A program made the translations under genes and the position numbers. A DNA stretch of 64,000 nt, taken from NCBI GenBank assembly GCA_963682025.1, contig OY821522.1, positions 30,724,201-30,788,200 on the forward strand, given 5' to 3'. The stretch comes from Cordilura impudica (lineage: Eukaryota > Arthropoda > Insecta > Diptera > Scathophagidae). Below are positions 1 through 10,949 of the stretch, one piece after another; within the stretch, counting starts at the first letter, position 1, and each line of letters begins with the position of its first letter. The notes beneath the pieces are model-generated. The model was given only the letters and a program-made list of their open reading frames with translations, did no database searches and was not told where the DNA came from.

Positions 1-1125
1 ACAATTTAAAATTGAGGTTAAAAGAAATAATGGATATACAGTATCTACCTCTAAATGTCCGTAGTCAGCTAAGAAATTTAGAAGAAAATGGTTGGTCCAA
101 AACAAATTCCTTCAAAACCAATACGAATATTTTTATAAAAAATGTATTCAATATTTAGAAGTTCGTGTATCACAATTTGAACATTATTATTGTTTTAAAT
201 GGATTAATCTAAAAAGCATTGTTAATTGGCAAAATGTACAAGAAAGTTTTGAATTTATTTCAAAATTTAATCATAATTTGGAAATGTTCGATGCTGATAA
301 AGAAGAAAGAGAACTTTTTGATGAGATTACATATGTAAAAAAATATGTTGATACAGCAAAAGTAAATGCTTGGAATGATGAAAAAATTCCAACCGATGTA
401 AGGTGGTTAGAAATATTTAATCACTTTCATACAAATAATGTACCGTTCAAAAATATTAACAAAATAGTTGGTTTTGCATTATGCTTACCAGGCACTAATG
501 CTACCACCGAACGAGTATTTGCAGTGGTGAATAAGTATTGGACCACTGAAAAAACGCAGTTAAAGGCCAGTTTACACTATCACACTTTGTAATACGATCT
601 GTCAGAAATTCGAGTATTATGAAAAAGTCGTATGATGTAAAAAGCTTTTGTTATGAAATTGACAGTCTGTAGGATTTCATTTTCAAAGTCCGATGGTTTT
701 TGAAACATTTCTAAAAACTTGCCATTTTCATCGGACCAGAGTTGTTTTTTTTTGGTAATATTAAAAAAATGGTAAACAAAAACAAAGAAAGTGAAAATAA
801 AATATAAATTTCAAAATAAATTTGCTTATTATTCTAAACAGTTGTTTTCATAAGACTTGAGTGTTATGGTGTAAATGGCCTAAGTATGCAGAAATAATGT
901 CGGTACGACTTTATGACAGTCCGATGAATTTCATCGGATTTTTATTTCGAAAAATCATACGACTGAGTGGTATCATGTAAATGGGCCTTAAGCGTGGATA
1001 CATTAAAAGCGATACTGCAAGTGAAATGTAATTTCTCCTATTCATGTGAAGAATTTTATAAGTTTATTTCTAGTAATGAAGATTTACTAAAAAAATTCAC
1101 TCAGCAGAAAAATACGCTTAATTAA
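1..1125 (+). pseudogene. hAT-family transposase, C-terminal fragment, interrupted by a MITE
   Basis: Decayed DNA-transposon gene. The open stretch 92-563 and its continuation 992-1125 encode the C-terminal dimerisation region of a hAT transposase. The diagnostic block at about 490-560 reads TNATTERVFAVVN followed by a W-T-x-E-K run, matching the family's T-S/T-x-x-E-R-x-F-S/A pattern. A 425-bp MITE (564-988) with a TAA duplication splits the frame. Downstream, the same frame resumes with VDTLKAILQVK and a CEEFYKFI segment before a stop near 1123. Bases 1-91 probably belong to the same gene in a shifted frame. N-terminal BED finger and catalytic core lie outside the window or are lost. It is not the hAT at 61488: the motif sequences differ. 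Confidence 0.85.
564..988. mobile_element. MITE with AGGCC...GGCCT ends and TAA target duplication (PIF/Harbinger-like)
   Basis: Terminal inverted repeats are imperfect over about 22 bp: AGGCCAGTTTACACTATCAC on the left against AGGCCCATTTACATGATACC read inward from the right. The element is flanked by TAA at 561-563 and 989-991. Removing the insert and one TAA rejoins the surrounding hAT frame exactly, which fixes the boundaries. A 3-bp TWA duplication with GGCC-type ends suits PIF/Harbinger, though TTAA flanks could also be read as piggyBac-like. A second GTGTTATGGTGTAAATGGCC-like end near 860-882 hints at an internal nested or rearranged copy. No coding capacity. Confidence 0.8.
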
Positions 1126-1525
1126 CGTGTACTTTAAATATTTACACTTATTTATGAAATATTGTTATTAGTTTATTTTTATTAAGTATATTTCTTGTAA
1201 AAAAAAATTAAATGAATAATAATTTTATTTTATTGTTAATTTTTTTTTTATATTAATTAAATGAATAAAATGAAAAATCTATGATATTTTAATTCGGAAC
1301 AATTAAATAAACTATGAAAATTATGCCCTGAGGAATGCGTTAAGCTTTTTTTATATTTATTTGAACTGGTCCCGGATTTCAGCATAAAATATATGGTCAC
1401 TTTACATATATATTTATTAACAATGCCAAGAACACAATTACATAGCTCATGTTAGTAGTATTGCCACATATTTTTTTATCGTTATCCCGTTATAATATAA
1501 AAATCGCCAATATGAAAGAAAAAAT
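1126..1525. repeat. AT-rich gap holding a dispersed repeat that recurs at 27968-28089
   Basis: No gene seen. Bases 1405-1525 (from ACAATGCCAAGAACACAATT to CCAATATGAAAGAAAAAA) recur almost unchanged at 27968-28089. Here the repeat runs straight into the TGAAAATGAAAATGG minisatellite. At 28090 the same junction is interrupted by a type B Helitron-like element, so this locus acts as an empty-site reference for that insertion. Confidence 0.75.
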
Positions 1526-3270
1526 GAAAATGAAAATGGAGAATGGAAAATGGAAAATGAAAAATGGAGAATAGAAAATTGAGAATGGAAAATGGAAAAT
1601 GAAAAATGGAAAATGAAAAACGGAAAATGGAAAATGAAAAATGGAAAATAGAAAATGAAAAATGGAGAATGGAAAATGGGAAATGAAAAATGAAAAAAGA
1701 AAATTGAAAAATTAATTATTGAAAATGCAAAATGGAAAATGAAATTGAAATTGAAATATGGAAAATTGAAAAATGAAAAATGGAAAATGAAAATTGCAAA
1801 ATGAAAAATGGAAAATGAAAATTGAAAAATGGAAAGTGGAAAATGGAAAACGAAAACTGAAATATGAAAAATGGATAATGGAAAATGAAAATTGCAAAAT
1901 CAAAAATGGAAGATGGAAAAAGAAAATTGAAAAATGAAAAATGGGTAATGAAATTGAAAAATGGAAAATGAAAATTGAAAATTGAAAAATGAAAAATAAC
2001 TAATGGGAAAATGGAAACTGAAAATTGAAAAATGGAAAATGAAAATTGAAAAATGGAAAATGAAAAATGGAAATTGAAAAATGGAAAATTAAAATTAAAA
2101 ATGGAAAATGGAATATGAAAAAGGAAAAATGAAAATTGAAAAATGGAAAATGAAAATTAAAAAATGGAAAATGCAAAACGCAAAATGAAAAATTGAAAAT
2201 TGGAAATGGAAAATGAAAATTGAAGAATGGAAAATGCAAAATGGAAAATGATTTGTAAAAATTGAAAATGGAAAATGAAAATTGAAAAATTAAAAATGGA
2301 AAATTGAAAATGAAAAATGGAAAATGAAAATTAAAAAATGGAAAATGCAAAACGGAAAATGAGCATTGAAAAATGGAAAATTGAAAAATGAAGAATGGAA
2401 AATGAAAATTGAAAAATGTATAATGGAAAATGGAAAACTGAAAAATGGGAAATGAAAATTGAAAAATGAAAAATGAAAATTGAAAAATGAAAATTGAAAA
2501 CTGAAAAATGTAAAATGGAAAATGGAAAACGGAAAATGAAAATAGAAAAATGAAAAATGAAAATTGGAAAATGGAAAATAAAATTGGAAAATGAAAAACC
2601 TAAAGGAAAACTGAAAAATGAAAAATGAAAATTGAAAAATGGCAAATGAAAATTGAAAAATTAAAAATGGAAAATGAAAATTGAAAAATGAAAAATTAAA
2701 AATGAAAAATGAAAAATGGAAAATGAAAAATGGAAAATGAAATTGAAAAATGAAAAACATAATGGAAAACTGAAAATTGAAAAATTGCAAATAAAAATTA
2801 AAAATGGAAAATGAAAATTGAAAAATGAAAGGAAAATGAAGAATGAAAAATGGAAAATGAAAATTGAAGAATGAAAAATGGAAAATGAAAATTGAAAAAT
2901 TAGAAATGAAAAATGGAAAATGAAAAATTAAAAATGGAAAATGAAATATGAAATATAGAAAATGAAAAATGAAAATTGAAAAATGGCAAATGAAAATTGA
3001 AAAATTAAAAATGAAAATTGAAAAATTAAAAATGGAAAATGGAAAATGAGAAATGAAAAAGAAAATTGAAAAATGGAAAATGAACACTGAAAAATGAAAA
3101 ATTAAAATAAAAATTGAAAACTGAAAAATGGAAAATGAAAAATTAAGATTGAAAAATTAGTAATGAAAGATGAAAAATGAATAATGAAATATTAGAAATT
3201 AATAATTAAAACTTAAAAATAAAAAATTAAATTAAAAATTAAGAATTAAAAATTAAATATTAAAAACTAA
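1526..3270. repeat. Minisatellite, degenerate purine-rich (TGGAAAATGAAAA)n
   Basis: About 1.7 kb of irregular tandem repeats built from GAAAATGGAAAATG and GAAAATTGAAAAATG words. The + strand is almost pure A/G/T and the - strand pyrimidine-rich. Units vary around 10-21 bp, and the array grades into AAATTAAAAATTAAG-type sequence near 3180-3270. The - strand appears as long phenylalanine/isoleucine/histidine-rich frames, a compositional effect of TTTTCCATTTTC repeats. From about 2933 the array is nearly the same as the array starting at 16399. Confidence 0.9.
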
Positions 3271-3983
3271 AAATTAAATGTTAAAAGTTTAAATTTCTAT
3301 ATTAAGTTTCTTACCTGTTATTATTATGTATTTTGTTTTTTTGTATTAAATATAATTAAGATAAAAATAAAAAATTATTCAAATAAAAATATTTAAAAAT
3401 TAGCTTATTTTTAATAATAATACACCCGTACTCAACATTGGGTGTTATATAGCGTTTAAAACTCAGTGGGAGGGTATCAAAAAATTCGGCACAGCCGAAT
3501 TTAACACTCTTACTTGTTTTATTTAAGTTTATTTAAAATGTGTAAATACCTATTGGTAAATTGAAAGACTCGGTTACATCGCATCCATGAACTATAACCT
3601 TATGAACTGTGCTTGGTTTATAATAGCACCCATAGTTTTGGCGATCCGCAAGAAAACACTCTCAACATGATGGCAAAATTATATATAAGCAGCTTATCAA
3701 TTCCAGATATTTAGGCCCTTACGCCAATGTTCGAAAAAAATTAACTTATTATTATTAATCCTGTTCTTCTTTTGAATTCATTTTGAATTGTTTTTTTGTT
3801 TTCCAAAAACAGTTTGTTGTTTTCTTTATCTACCCACCAAATATGTAGCAAACATTCGAAAAATCGTATCCAACAATGAAGCGTGGAAAGTCCATATTTG
3901 TAATTGTCCACATTTGGAGTTTTCGAAAGGTTTATGTTCTTCATCTCCGTCGGACTTGCATTGCAATTAAAAAACTTATTTGA
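3271..3983. repeat. Dispersed repeat containing a type A Helitron-like 3' terminus (copy of 16870-17590)
   Basis: Contains GGAGGGTATC, the hairpin TTCGGC-ACA-GCCGAA, then TTTAACACTCTTACTTG ending at 3516, a 3' end seen four more times in this window. The following ~460 bp recur at 17124-17590 with few differences, so this 3' end sits inside a larger duplicated block. No convincing gene: a 60-codon frame near 3788 is not supported by any recognisable motif. Confidence 0.75.
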
Positions 3984-4537
3984 AATTAAAAAATGCAAAA
4001 CGCAAAATGAAAAATTGAAAATGGAAAATGGAAAATTGAAAAATGGAAAATGCAAAATGGAAAATGAATTGTAAAAATTGAAAATGGAAAATGAAAATTG
4101 AAAATTGAAAAATGGAAAATTGAAAAATGAAAAATGGAAAATGAAAATTGAAAAATGGAAAATTAAAATTAAAAAATGGAAAATGCAAAACGGAAAATGA
4201 GAATTGAAAAATGAAAAATTGAAAAATGAAGAATGGAAAGTGAAAATTGAAAAATGCATAATGGAAAATGGAAAACTGAAAAATGGAAAATGAAAATTGA
4301 AAAATGAAAATTGAAAAATGAAAATTGAAAACTGAAAAATGAAAAATGGAAAATGGAAAACGGAAAATGAAAATTGAAAAATGAACAATGAAAATTGGAA
4401 AATGGAAAATAAAATTGAAAAATGAAAAACATAAAAGAAAACTGAAAAATGAAAAATGCAAAATGAAAATTGAAGAATGGCAAATGAAAATTGAAAAATT
4501 AAAAATGGAAAATGAAAATTGAAAAATGAAAAATTAA

Positions 4538-4569
<32 letters not shown>

Positions 4570-4850
4570 GAAATTGAAAAATGAAAAACATAATGGAAAA
4601 CTGAAAAATGAAAATTGAAAAATGGCAAATAAAAATTGAAAAATTAAAAATGTAAAATGAAAATTGAAAAATGAAAAATTAAAAATGGAAAATGAAGAAT
4701 GAAAAATGGAAAATGAAAATTGAAGAATGAAAAATGGAAAATGGAAAATGAAAATTGAAAAATTAAAAATGAAAAATGGAAAATAAAAATTTTAAAAATT
4801 AAAAATGGAAAGTGGAAAATGAATAATGAATATTTAAAATTAAAAATTAA
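3984..4850. repeat. Minisatellite, purine-rich (TGGAAAATGAAAA)n, second array
   Basis: Same word set as the first array (GAAAATGGAAAATGAAAATTG), about 0.87 kb. It begins right after the duplicated block ending ATTAAAAAAC and ends where an inverted type A terminus (CAAGTAAGAGTGTTAAATTCGGC) starts at 4851. Long - strand frames here are artefacts of composition. Confidence 0.9.
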
Positions 4851-4904
4851 CAAGTAAGAGTGTTAAATTCGGCTGTGCCGAATCTTTGATACCCTCCACC
4901 TCGG

Positions 4905-6488
4905 TTTGAGTCTTGATAATAAATGTAAATGAAAAAGTAAACAATTTGTTAAACTTAATACCAAATTATTTCAGCAAATTCTTTGGGTTGGTTTTCTTCT
5001 TTTCTATTATTTCGGATTTATTTCGGTGTTGCTGATCGGCATGCATTTTGGTTATATACCTATATGCATGCGTTTCCGGTTATATGACATAACTTCTCGT
5101 TTAATTTAGTTTTTGCTAATTAAATAGCTCGCCCTAACCTCCATTGCAAAGGTAATGGTTGTGTAGAGTGGCTATATGCATTAAATCGTGCTAATTGGAG
5201 ATGGCTGTATAGTTTCTTTTAACTGGCCAAATATTTCTTCATTGTGGCCATATAGGTCGGATGGAGTAACAAAATAATAACCAAAAAAAAAAGCTCTCTC
5301 AACTTTTTTTTAAAATATTGCCATATTTTGAAAACATAGAGAATAAATTTATAATAATAAATAATCAAATTAGGGATGAAAAACGCAAAAAACGAAAAGT
5401 CCCAAACATTTTAAATAAAATAATTTAATGTTATCTTTATTTTCTGAAAAACTTCAAATTTTCATCCAAAAAAAATTGTGAAAATTTATATATAAAAAAT
5501 AACATTCTCATAAAATTACGTTTACTTATGTAACAATTTTTATGTTAGCAATTCTTAAATATCATTTGAGGTTTTCTTAAATTCATTGAATTTAAATTAA
5601 TATCGACAAATCTGTTTTTCTATTTATTTAAATTGTAAAGGAGTGGCATCTCTGTCAAAATAAGCGAAAAACACAAAGAATAGAAAAAAACAAATTACTT
5701 CGTGTTTGACAGGATGATTTTATGTTTATGTTTAATATCTTTATTTTTTTTTTACTAATATTTCTGTTTATTTATTTGAAAATGAAATAATGAATTGAAT
5801 ATGCTATTTAATTTTTTTATTTATATAAAAAAGTTTTTTAATTAAAGCAAAATATTTTCACTATTTCATGATTTTTATTTATGTATGACGACATTTCAAC
5901 CTAAAAATTTAAGTTTTTATCGATTGGATAAACAACACAAAAATGGTTGTCGTTTAGATAACAACAACAGCTGACTTTAACAATAGCGAATATCGTTTCA
6001 AAATTTTACTGATAATTTTGCAATTTTCTTTTTTTTTACAATTCGACTATCGTTAAAAGAAGTTACTGAATCGCGGTACTGAAAAGTTATTAATATCTCC
6101 TGAATGGCAATATTTTTTTTAAATGTAAACATTTTTAAATGTAAAGATATTTCTAAATTTAAAATTATTATTTCCGACGTTTTGATATGATTTTCTGAAA
6201 CTCAATTAATATTTTCTAATTTATAATTGGAAATTTTATTTTCAGTTTTTATTATAATTGATATTTTCTTAAATTTGAATGGAAAATTTAAAAAGTGAAA
6301 TTTTGTAGTTATGTGAATAATAATGCTTTATTAATTATAAACAATTTTTAAAAATTAGATGTAATCGCAATCAGATATTTTATAGGTAAAGCAGAATAAT
6401 AATTCTATATAACTATGTAGAACTGTTTTGTAAGCAAAAAACTCATTGACGAACTCGGTAACTCTATTTTGTAAAGACAACAAAAAGT
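4905..6488. other. AT-rich stretch without recognisable genes
   Basis: About 1.6 kb of AT-rich DNA with poly-A/T runs and no open frame or motif I recognise. Nothing further can be supported. Confidence 0.6.
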
Positions 6489-7070
6489 TAACCCCCCAAT
6501 CTCACATCACACTGAAATTGTAAAATCGTTGTGTACGTATTATCAACGAAAAATTGTTCGAATTAGTCGAATCCATCGCCATTAAATTTTATGCTCAAAC
6601 ATCTGACTGCAATCTCATTTTTAAAATGTTGTCGAAGTGTAAACTTGAAAAAATTTGTATACTTCTCTCTCTTATTTTATTTTAAGTAGAGTTACCAAGT
6701 TTATTATACAGGCACATGTTTGAGGGAAAATGTTTACATTTATTATTATTAGTATTATTTTAATAATAGTTAATAATATTTATGCTCTATAATTAACAAA
6801 CTTGCGTTTTTGTATGCGCATTTCAAAAAATAAATCATTATAATAGATTTAACAAGTTAAAACTTTAATTACAATTTTACAGAATCCAGTAAATTTGCAT
6901 TAAATTTATAACAGGGTAACATTAATCATCGTTAGTGTCTGCCGCTATTCGCACGAAAAATTTGGTGCCATTAGTGTGACCACTTCGGAAAATGTGTGTG
7001 TATTAGTAAAAAAAAATGTGAGTGTATTGAGTTTTTCGAACTTGCAGTGTGATGTGAGATTGGTGGGTAA
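6489..7070. mobile_element. Foldback/MITE with ~25-bp terminal inverted repeats (CCAATCTCACATCACACTG)
   Basis: The left end (6489-6514) reads TAACCCCCCAATCTCACATC followed by ACACTG. The right end (7044-7070) is its inverse, with two mismatches in the C-run. The ~580-bp object has no coding frame. A clear target duplication is not visible, so the superfamily is unassigned. Confidence 0.65.
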
Positions 7071-7224
7071 TATGCCAAACTTATGTTCATATTTGTAAAA
7101 GAATAATGAAAAAACGTATGAAATAAAAGACCAACCCGTGTATACTCTTAACATTGTTCTGTATGATATCTAGTTGAAAATATTAACATTCATGTTAAAA
7201 TAGAAATAACTATTGCAAAGCTAA

Positions 7225-7385
7225 TTAGAACAAACAAAAATTATGGCGGCATCTACTGTGGCATAGTCACGCTGAGCAAAATGAAGTGACACTCTGTTAT
7301 ACAAAAGAAATGTATTTTCCCCACAACAAAATACTGCAGAATTTTATGTAAATAAAATAACCGATTTATTTCTAACATGCAGTTA
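7225..7385. repeat. Diverged copy of the 274-bp repeat found at 13477-14028
   Basis: Shares the order GGCGGCATCTAC, GGCATAGTCACG, then ATTTTCCC..AACAAAATA and GCAGAATTTTATGTAAATAAAAT with the tandem units at 13477 and 13751. It is older and single. No coding potential. Confidence 0.55.
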
Positions 7386-7539
7386 CTATGAATATACATA
7401 CATACATATATATAATATATGTACATTATTTGTATTTAATATGTGTATGTATGTATATTTAAATATTACACACAAAAAATACAACATCAAACGTTATTTT
7501 TGTGTTTTTCTCTTTAAATAAATTAATACATAAATTTTT

Positions 7540-7690
7540 GATGTGTAAACATCTATACGCGCAGGGGGGTAAATTTCTATTTCACAATACAATCACAAAA
7601 ACAGCGTAACTTATATCGGTGTGAGCTGAAGGAGATAACGCTGTGTGACTTATGATTGTATTGGTGAAAAAATATTTTCAAGAGAAACTG
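7540..7690. repeat. Partial copy of the GATGTGTAAACATC element start, with a ~115-bp foldback
   Basis: Begins GATGTGTAAACATC and continues TATACGCGCAGGGGGGTAAA as at 8618. It contains TTTCACAATACAATCACAAA, whose inverse (GATTGTATTGGTGAAA) closes the unit near 7676, giving a strong hairpin. The rest of the element is absent, so this is a truncated or solo end. Confidence 0.6.
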
Positions 7691-8617
7691 TTCATGGGCA
7701 ATTACCCAATGCATTCGAAATTGGAATTGTGGTAAGAAAGACAAACCTAAGTAACTCGTGTTTTTAACGCTTTTTTTTATTGTTTGTAACATTCTTTTTT
7801 TTAATAAATTTCACTTTTATTATTTTTATATTTAATTAATAAACACAATAACTATCGCTTGCTACCACTCAAAAGATCTCACAAATCTCACAAAATCATA
7901 CAAATTTATACAAACATCTGATTTCGAGTTGCCAACTTCAAAAAATAAAACAGATGTTAACTTTGTAGCCAGATTGTTAAACCAGGGATACCAGAGCTTT
8001 CAAATGAAGTGAACTGCTGAAAATAGTATAGAACAATTCGTAAATTTAAATTAAATTTTTTTTATAATATTTTAGATTCTGGTTAATGTTTGCAAAAATT
8101 AATTATGCCTATATGATTATATTGTGTTTTATTTAAAAACTATTTTTTCTTCATATAGAAAATTGAATAGTTTAGTTTTCTTCTAATAATTTAAACTTGC
8201 AGATTCCAGCCCTCGAAATTCGAATGCAAATTCTAGGAAATTTTATTTTTTCATTAAATGAAGACCCTAAAGGTATGCTAATCAATTAAAGCCAATTCAC
8301 AAATCAATACAAAAAAAAAAAACTCATTTTTATTACAAACACATTAACAAATTTAATAAACACACACATAGCATTGTATAATTTTATGTATGTGTTAGTA
8401 GCAAATATAAATGCAATTTACTCAAAATAAAGGAAAAAATTTAAAAATCTGTAAATCTGCAAAACGGCTAAAAAGAAATACCTTTCAAATAATATACGTT
8501 TGATCAAAATCGGGCTAAAACGGTGGAACAAAACATCGGTCACAAGAAATCGCCTAGCCTATTAATATTATAGATGAGTTCATCATTTAATAAGAATTCT
8601 AGCCTTTGAATATTTTT
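7691..8617. other. AT-rich stretch without recognisable genes
   Basis: About 0.9 kb with no motif-bearing frame, RNA gene or repeat I recognise. Confidence 0.55.
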
Positions 8618-10261
8618 GATGTGTAAACATCTATACGCGCAGGGGGGTAAATTTGTATTTCACAATACAATCGCAAAAACAGCGTAACACATTGGTGTGA
8701 GCTGAAGTGTAAATCGGTGTGACTTTATCTGATTGTATTTGTGAAAAAATTATGATATGTTCTTTTCTAAACATTTTCCAATTGTCTTTCAAAAAACATC
8801 AATTGTATTTCAGAAAACATCAATTGTATTTCAGAAACCATCAATATAATTTCAGAAAACATCAATTGAATTTCAGAAAACATCAATAGAATTTCAGAAA
8901 ACATCAATATAATTTCAGAAAACATCATTTGAGTTTCAGAAAACATCAATTGAATTTCAGAAAACATCAATAGAATTTCAGAAAACATCAATTGTATTTC
9001 AGAAACCATCAATATAATTTCAGAAAACATCATTTGAATTTCAGAAAACATAAATTGAATTTCAGAAAATATCAATATAATTTCAGAAAACATCATTCGA
9101 TCAATTGTATTTCAGAAACCATCAATATAATTTCAGAAAACATCATTTGAATGCAGAAAACATAAATAGAATTTCAGAAAACATCTATAAAATTTCAGAA
9201 AACATCAATTGAATTTCAGAAAACATAAATAGAATTTCAGAAAACATCATTTCAGAAAACATAAATAGAATTTCAGAAAACATCAATATAATTTCAGAAA
9301 ACATCATCCGAGTTTCAGAAAACATCAATTGAATTTCAGAAAACATCAATAGAATTTCAGAAAACATCAATATAATTTCAGAAAACATCATTCGAGTTTC
9401 AGAAAACATCATTTGAATTTCAGAAAACATAAATAGAAATTCAGAAAACATCATTTGAATTTCAGAAAACATAAATAGAATTTCAGAAAACATCAATATA
9501 ATTTCAGAAAACATCATTCGAGTTTCAGAAAACATCAATTGAATTTCAGAAAACATCAATAGAATTTCAGAAAACATCAATTGTATTTCAGAAAACATCA
9601 ATTGTATTTCAGAAAACATCATTTGAATTTCAGAAAACATAAATAGAATTTCAGAAAACATCAATAGAATTTCAGAAAAAATCAATTGTATTTCAGAAAA
9701 CATCAATTGTATTTCAGAAAACATCATTCGAGTTTCAGAAAACATAATTTGAATTTCAGAAAACATAAATAGAATTTCAGAAAACATCAATATAATTTCA
9801 AAAAACATCATTCGAGTTTCAGAAAACATCAATTAAATTTCAGAAAACATCAATAGAATTTCAGAAAACATCAATTGTATTTCAGAAAACATCAATTGTT
9901 TTTCAGAAAACATCATTTGAATTTCAGAACACATAAATAGAATTTCAGAAAACGTCAATTGAATTTCAAAAAGCATTATTTGAATTGCTGAGAACATTAA
10001 TTGTATTTCAGAAAACATCAATTGTATGTCAGAAAACATAAATAGAATTTCAGAAAACATCAATATAATTTCAAAAAACATCATTCGAGTTTCAGAAAAC
10101 ATCAATTAAATTTCAGAAAACATCAATTGAATTTCAGAAAACATCGATTGCATTTCAGAAAACATCAATTGAATTTCAGAAAACAGCATAATCGACTTAT
10201 TTTTTATGCACTGGAAAATATGATGTTGATGTTTTCTTTAATTATTAGATGTTTACACATC
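8618..10261. mobile_element. Nonautonomous element with GATGTGTAAACATC inverted ends, filled by a 21-bp minisatellite
   Basis: Left end is GATGTGTAAACATCTA at 8618; right end is its exact inverse TAGATGTTTACACATC at 10246-10261. The left 140 bp repeat the unit at 7540, including the ACAATACAATC foldback. The interior from about 8778 is a minisatellite. No protein gene. Ends this short and partly palindromic do not allow a superfamily assignment. Confidence 0.55.
8778..10190. repeat. 21-bp minisatellite (AATTTCAGAAAACATCAATNN)n
   Basis: Roughly 67 tandem units of 21 bp. The core TTTCAGAAAACATC is nearly invariant and the last ~7 bases vary among a few types (AATTGA, AATAGA, AATATA, ATTCGAG, ATTTGA, aAATAGA). 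Because 21 is a multiple of three, the - strand stays open as a repeated heptapeptide of FSEIQLM type. The open frames at 8767-10105 therefore reflect period, not selection. Variant types recur in the same order (for example ATTCGAG followed by others), suggesting higher-order duplication blocks. Confidence 0.92.
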
Positions 10262-10306
10262 TCCCTTGTGATCGGACTCACATGATTTTTTTTGCTAAAT
10301 TTACAT

Positions 10307-10932
10307 TTGGGCAATTCACAACAGGTGTTGTATATTGTATGTTGTATTGAAATACACAATACAATCATTTGTTGTGAACACTCAGTTGTATTTTCATATT
10401 GTAAAACGCTTTCTTTAGTAATTTTCGATCCAACGAGGAAAGATCGCTTCGTCGCTTCTGCTATTTTTATAAGAGAAAACACTTGTCAGTGTTTGCTTTT
10501 TGGTCGTGAGATATACCCTGGAGTTTTAGTTACGTACCTCTTGCATTTTAATTTATAATGAAAAAAAAAAATGTTAAATGTTTTGGTTGGTACTGAAAGA
10601 GAAAATACATACTAAAAATATAAACATTAATTTTTATATAAATAAACTTATCGATGTATTTGCGTTATTTGCATTATTTGCCATATTTTATTTTATAATT
10701 ATTTATGCTGATAATATTCTATGTATTTGTTTTTTCTTTTTCATAAAAACTGGCATTCACTTGGAACTGATATGTTATGATACAATATACAACATTTACT
10801 AAACATAGCAAATGAAGTTGGATCGTGTATCAGATTTTTCAGTGAAAATTATCAACAACAATTTTACACTATTGTAAAGTGATACACGATACAAGAGATA
10901 CAACGATACATTACCCATTGTGAATTGCCCAA
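10307..10932. mobile_element. MITE-like element with TTGGGCAATTCACAA terminal inverted repeats
   Basis: Left end TTGGGCAATTCACAA at 10307 and exact inverse at 10918-10932. The inner flanks are rich in GATACA/GTATTG words and remain loosely complementary. About 626 bp, no gene. No clear target duplication. The short frames inside carry no recognisable domain. Confidence 0.65.
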
Positions 10933-10949
10933 TTGTTTTTTTTATTAAC

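Noticed and set aside
3788..3970. Small host gene (60 codons)
   Set aside because: Lies in a duplicated repeat block and has no recognisable domain.
1712..4853. Long minus-strand frames rich in F, H, I, N and S
   Set aside because: They translate TTTTCCATTTTC-type minisatellite in several overlapping frames; the same appears in every such array (29021-29800, 30758-31738, 43838-44319).
8767..10105. Minus-strand frames of repeated FSEIQLM heptads
   Set aside because: Open only because the repeat period is 21 bp; no start context, no unique sequence.
8778..10190. CRISPR-like array
   Set aside because: No fixed direct repeat with unique spacers; units are contiguous 21-mers in a eukaryotic sequence.
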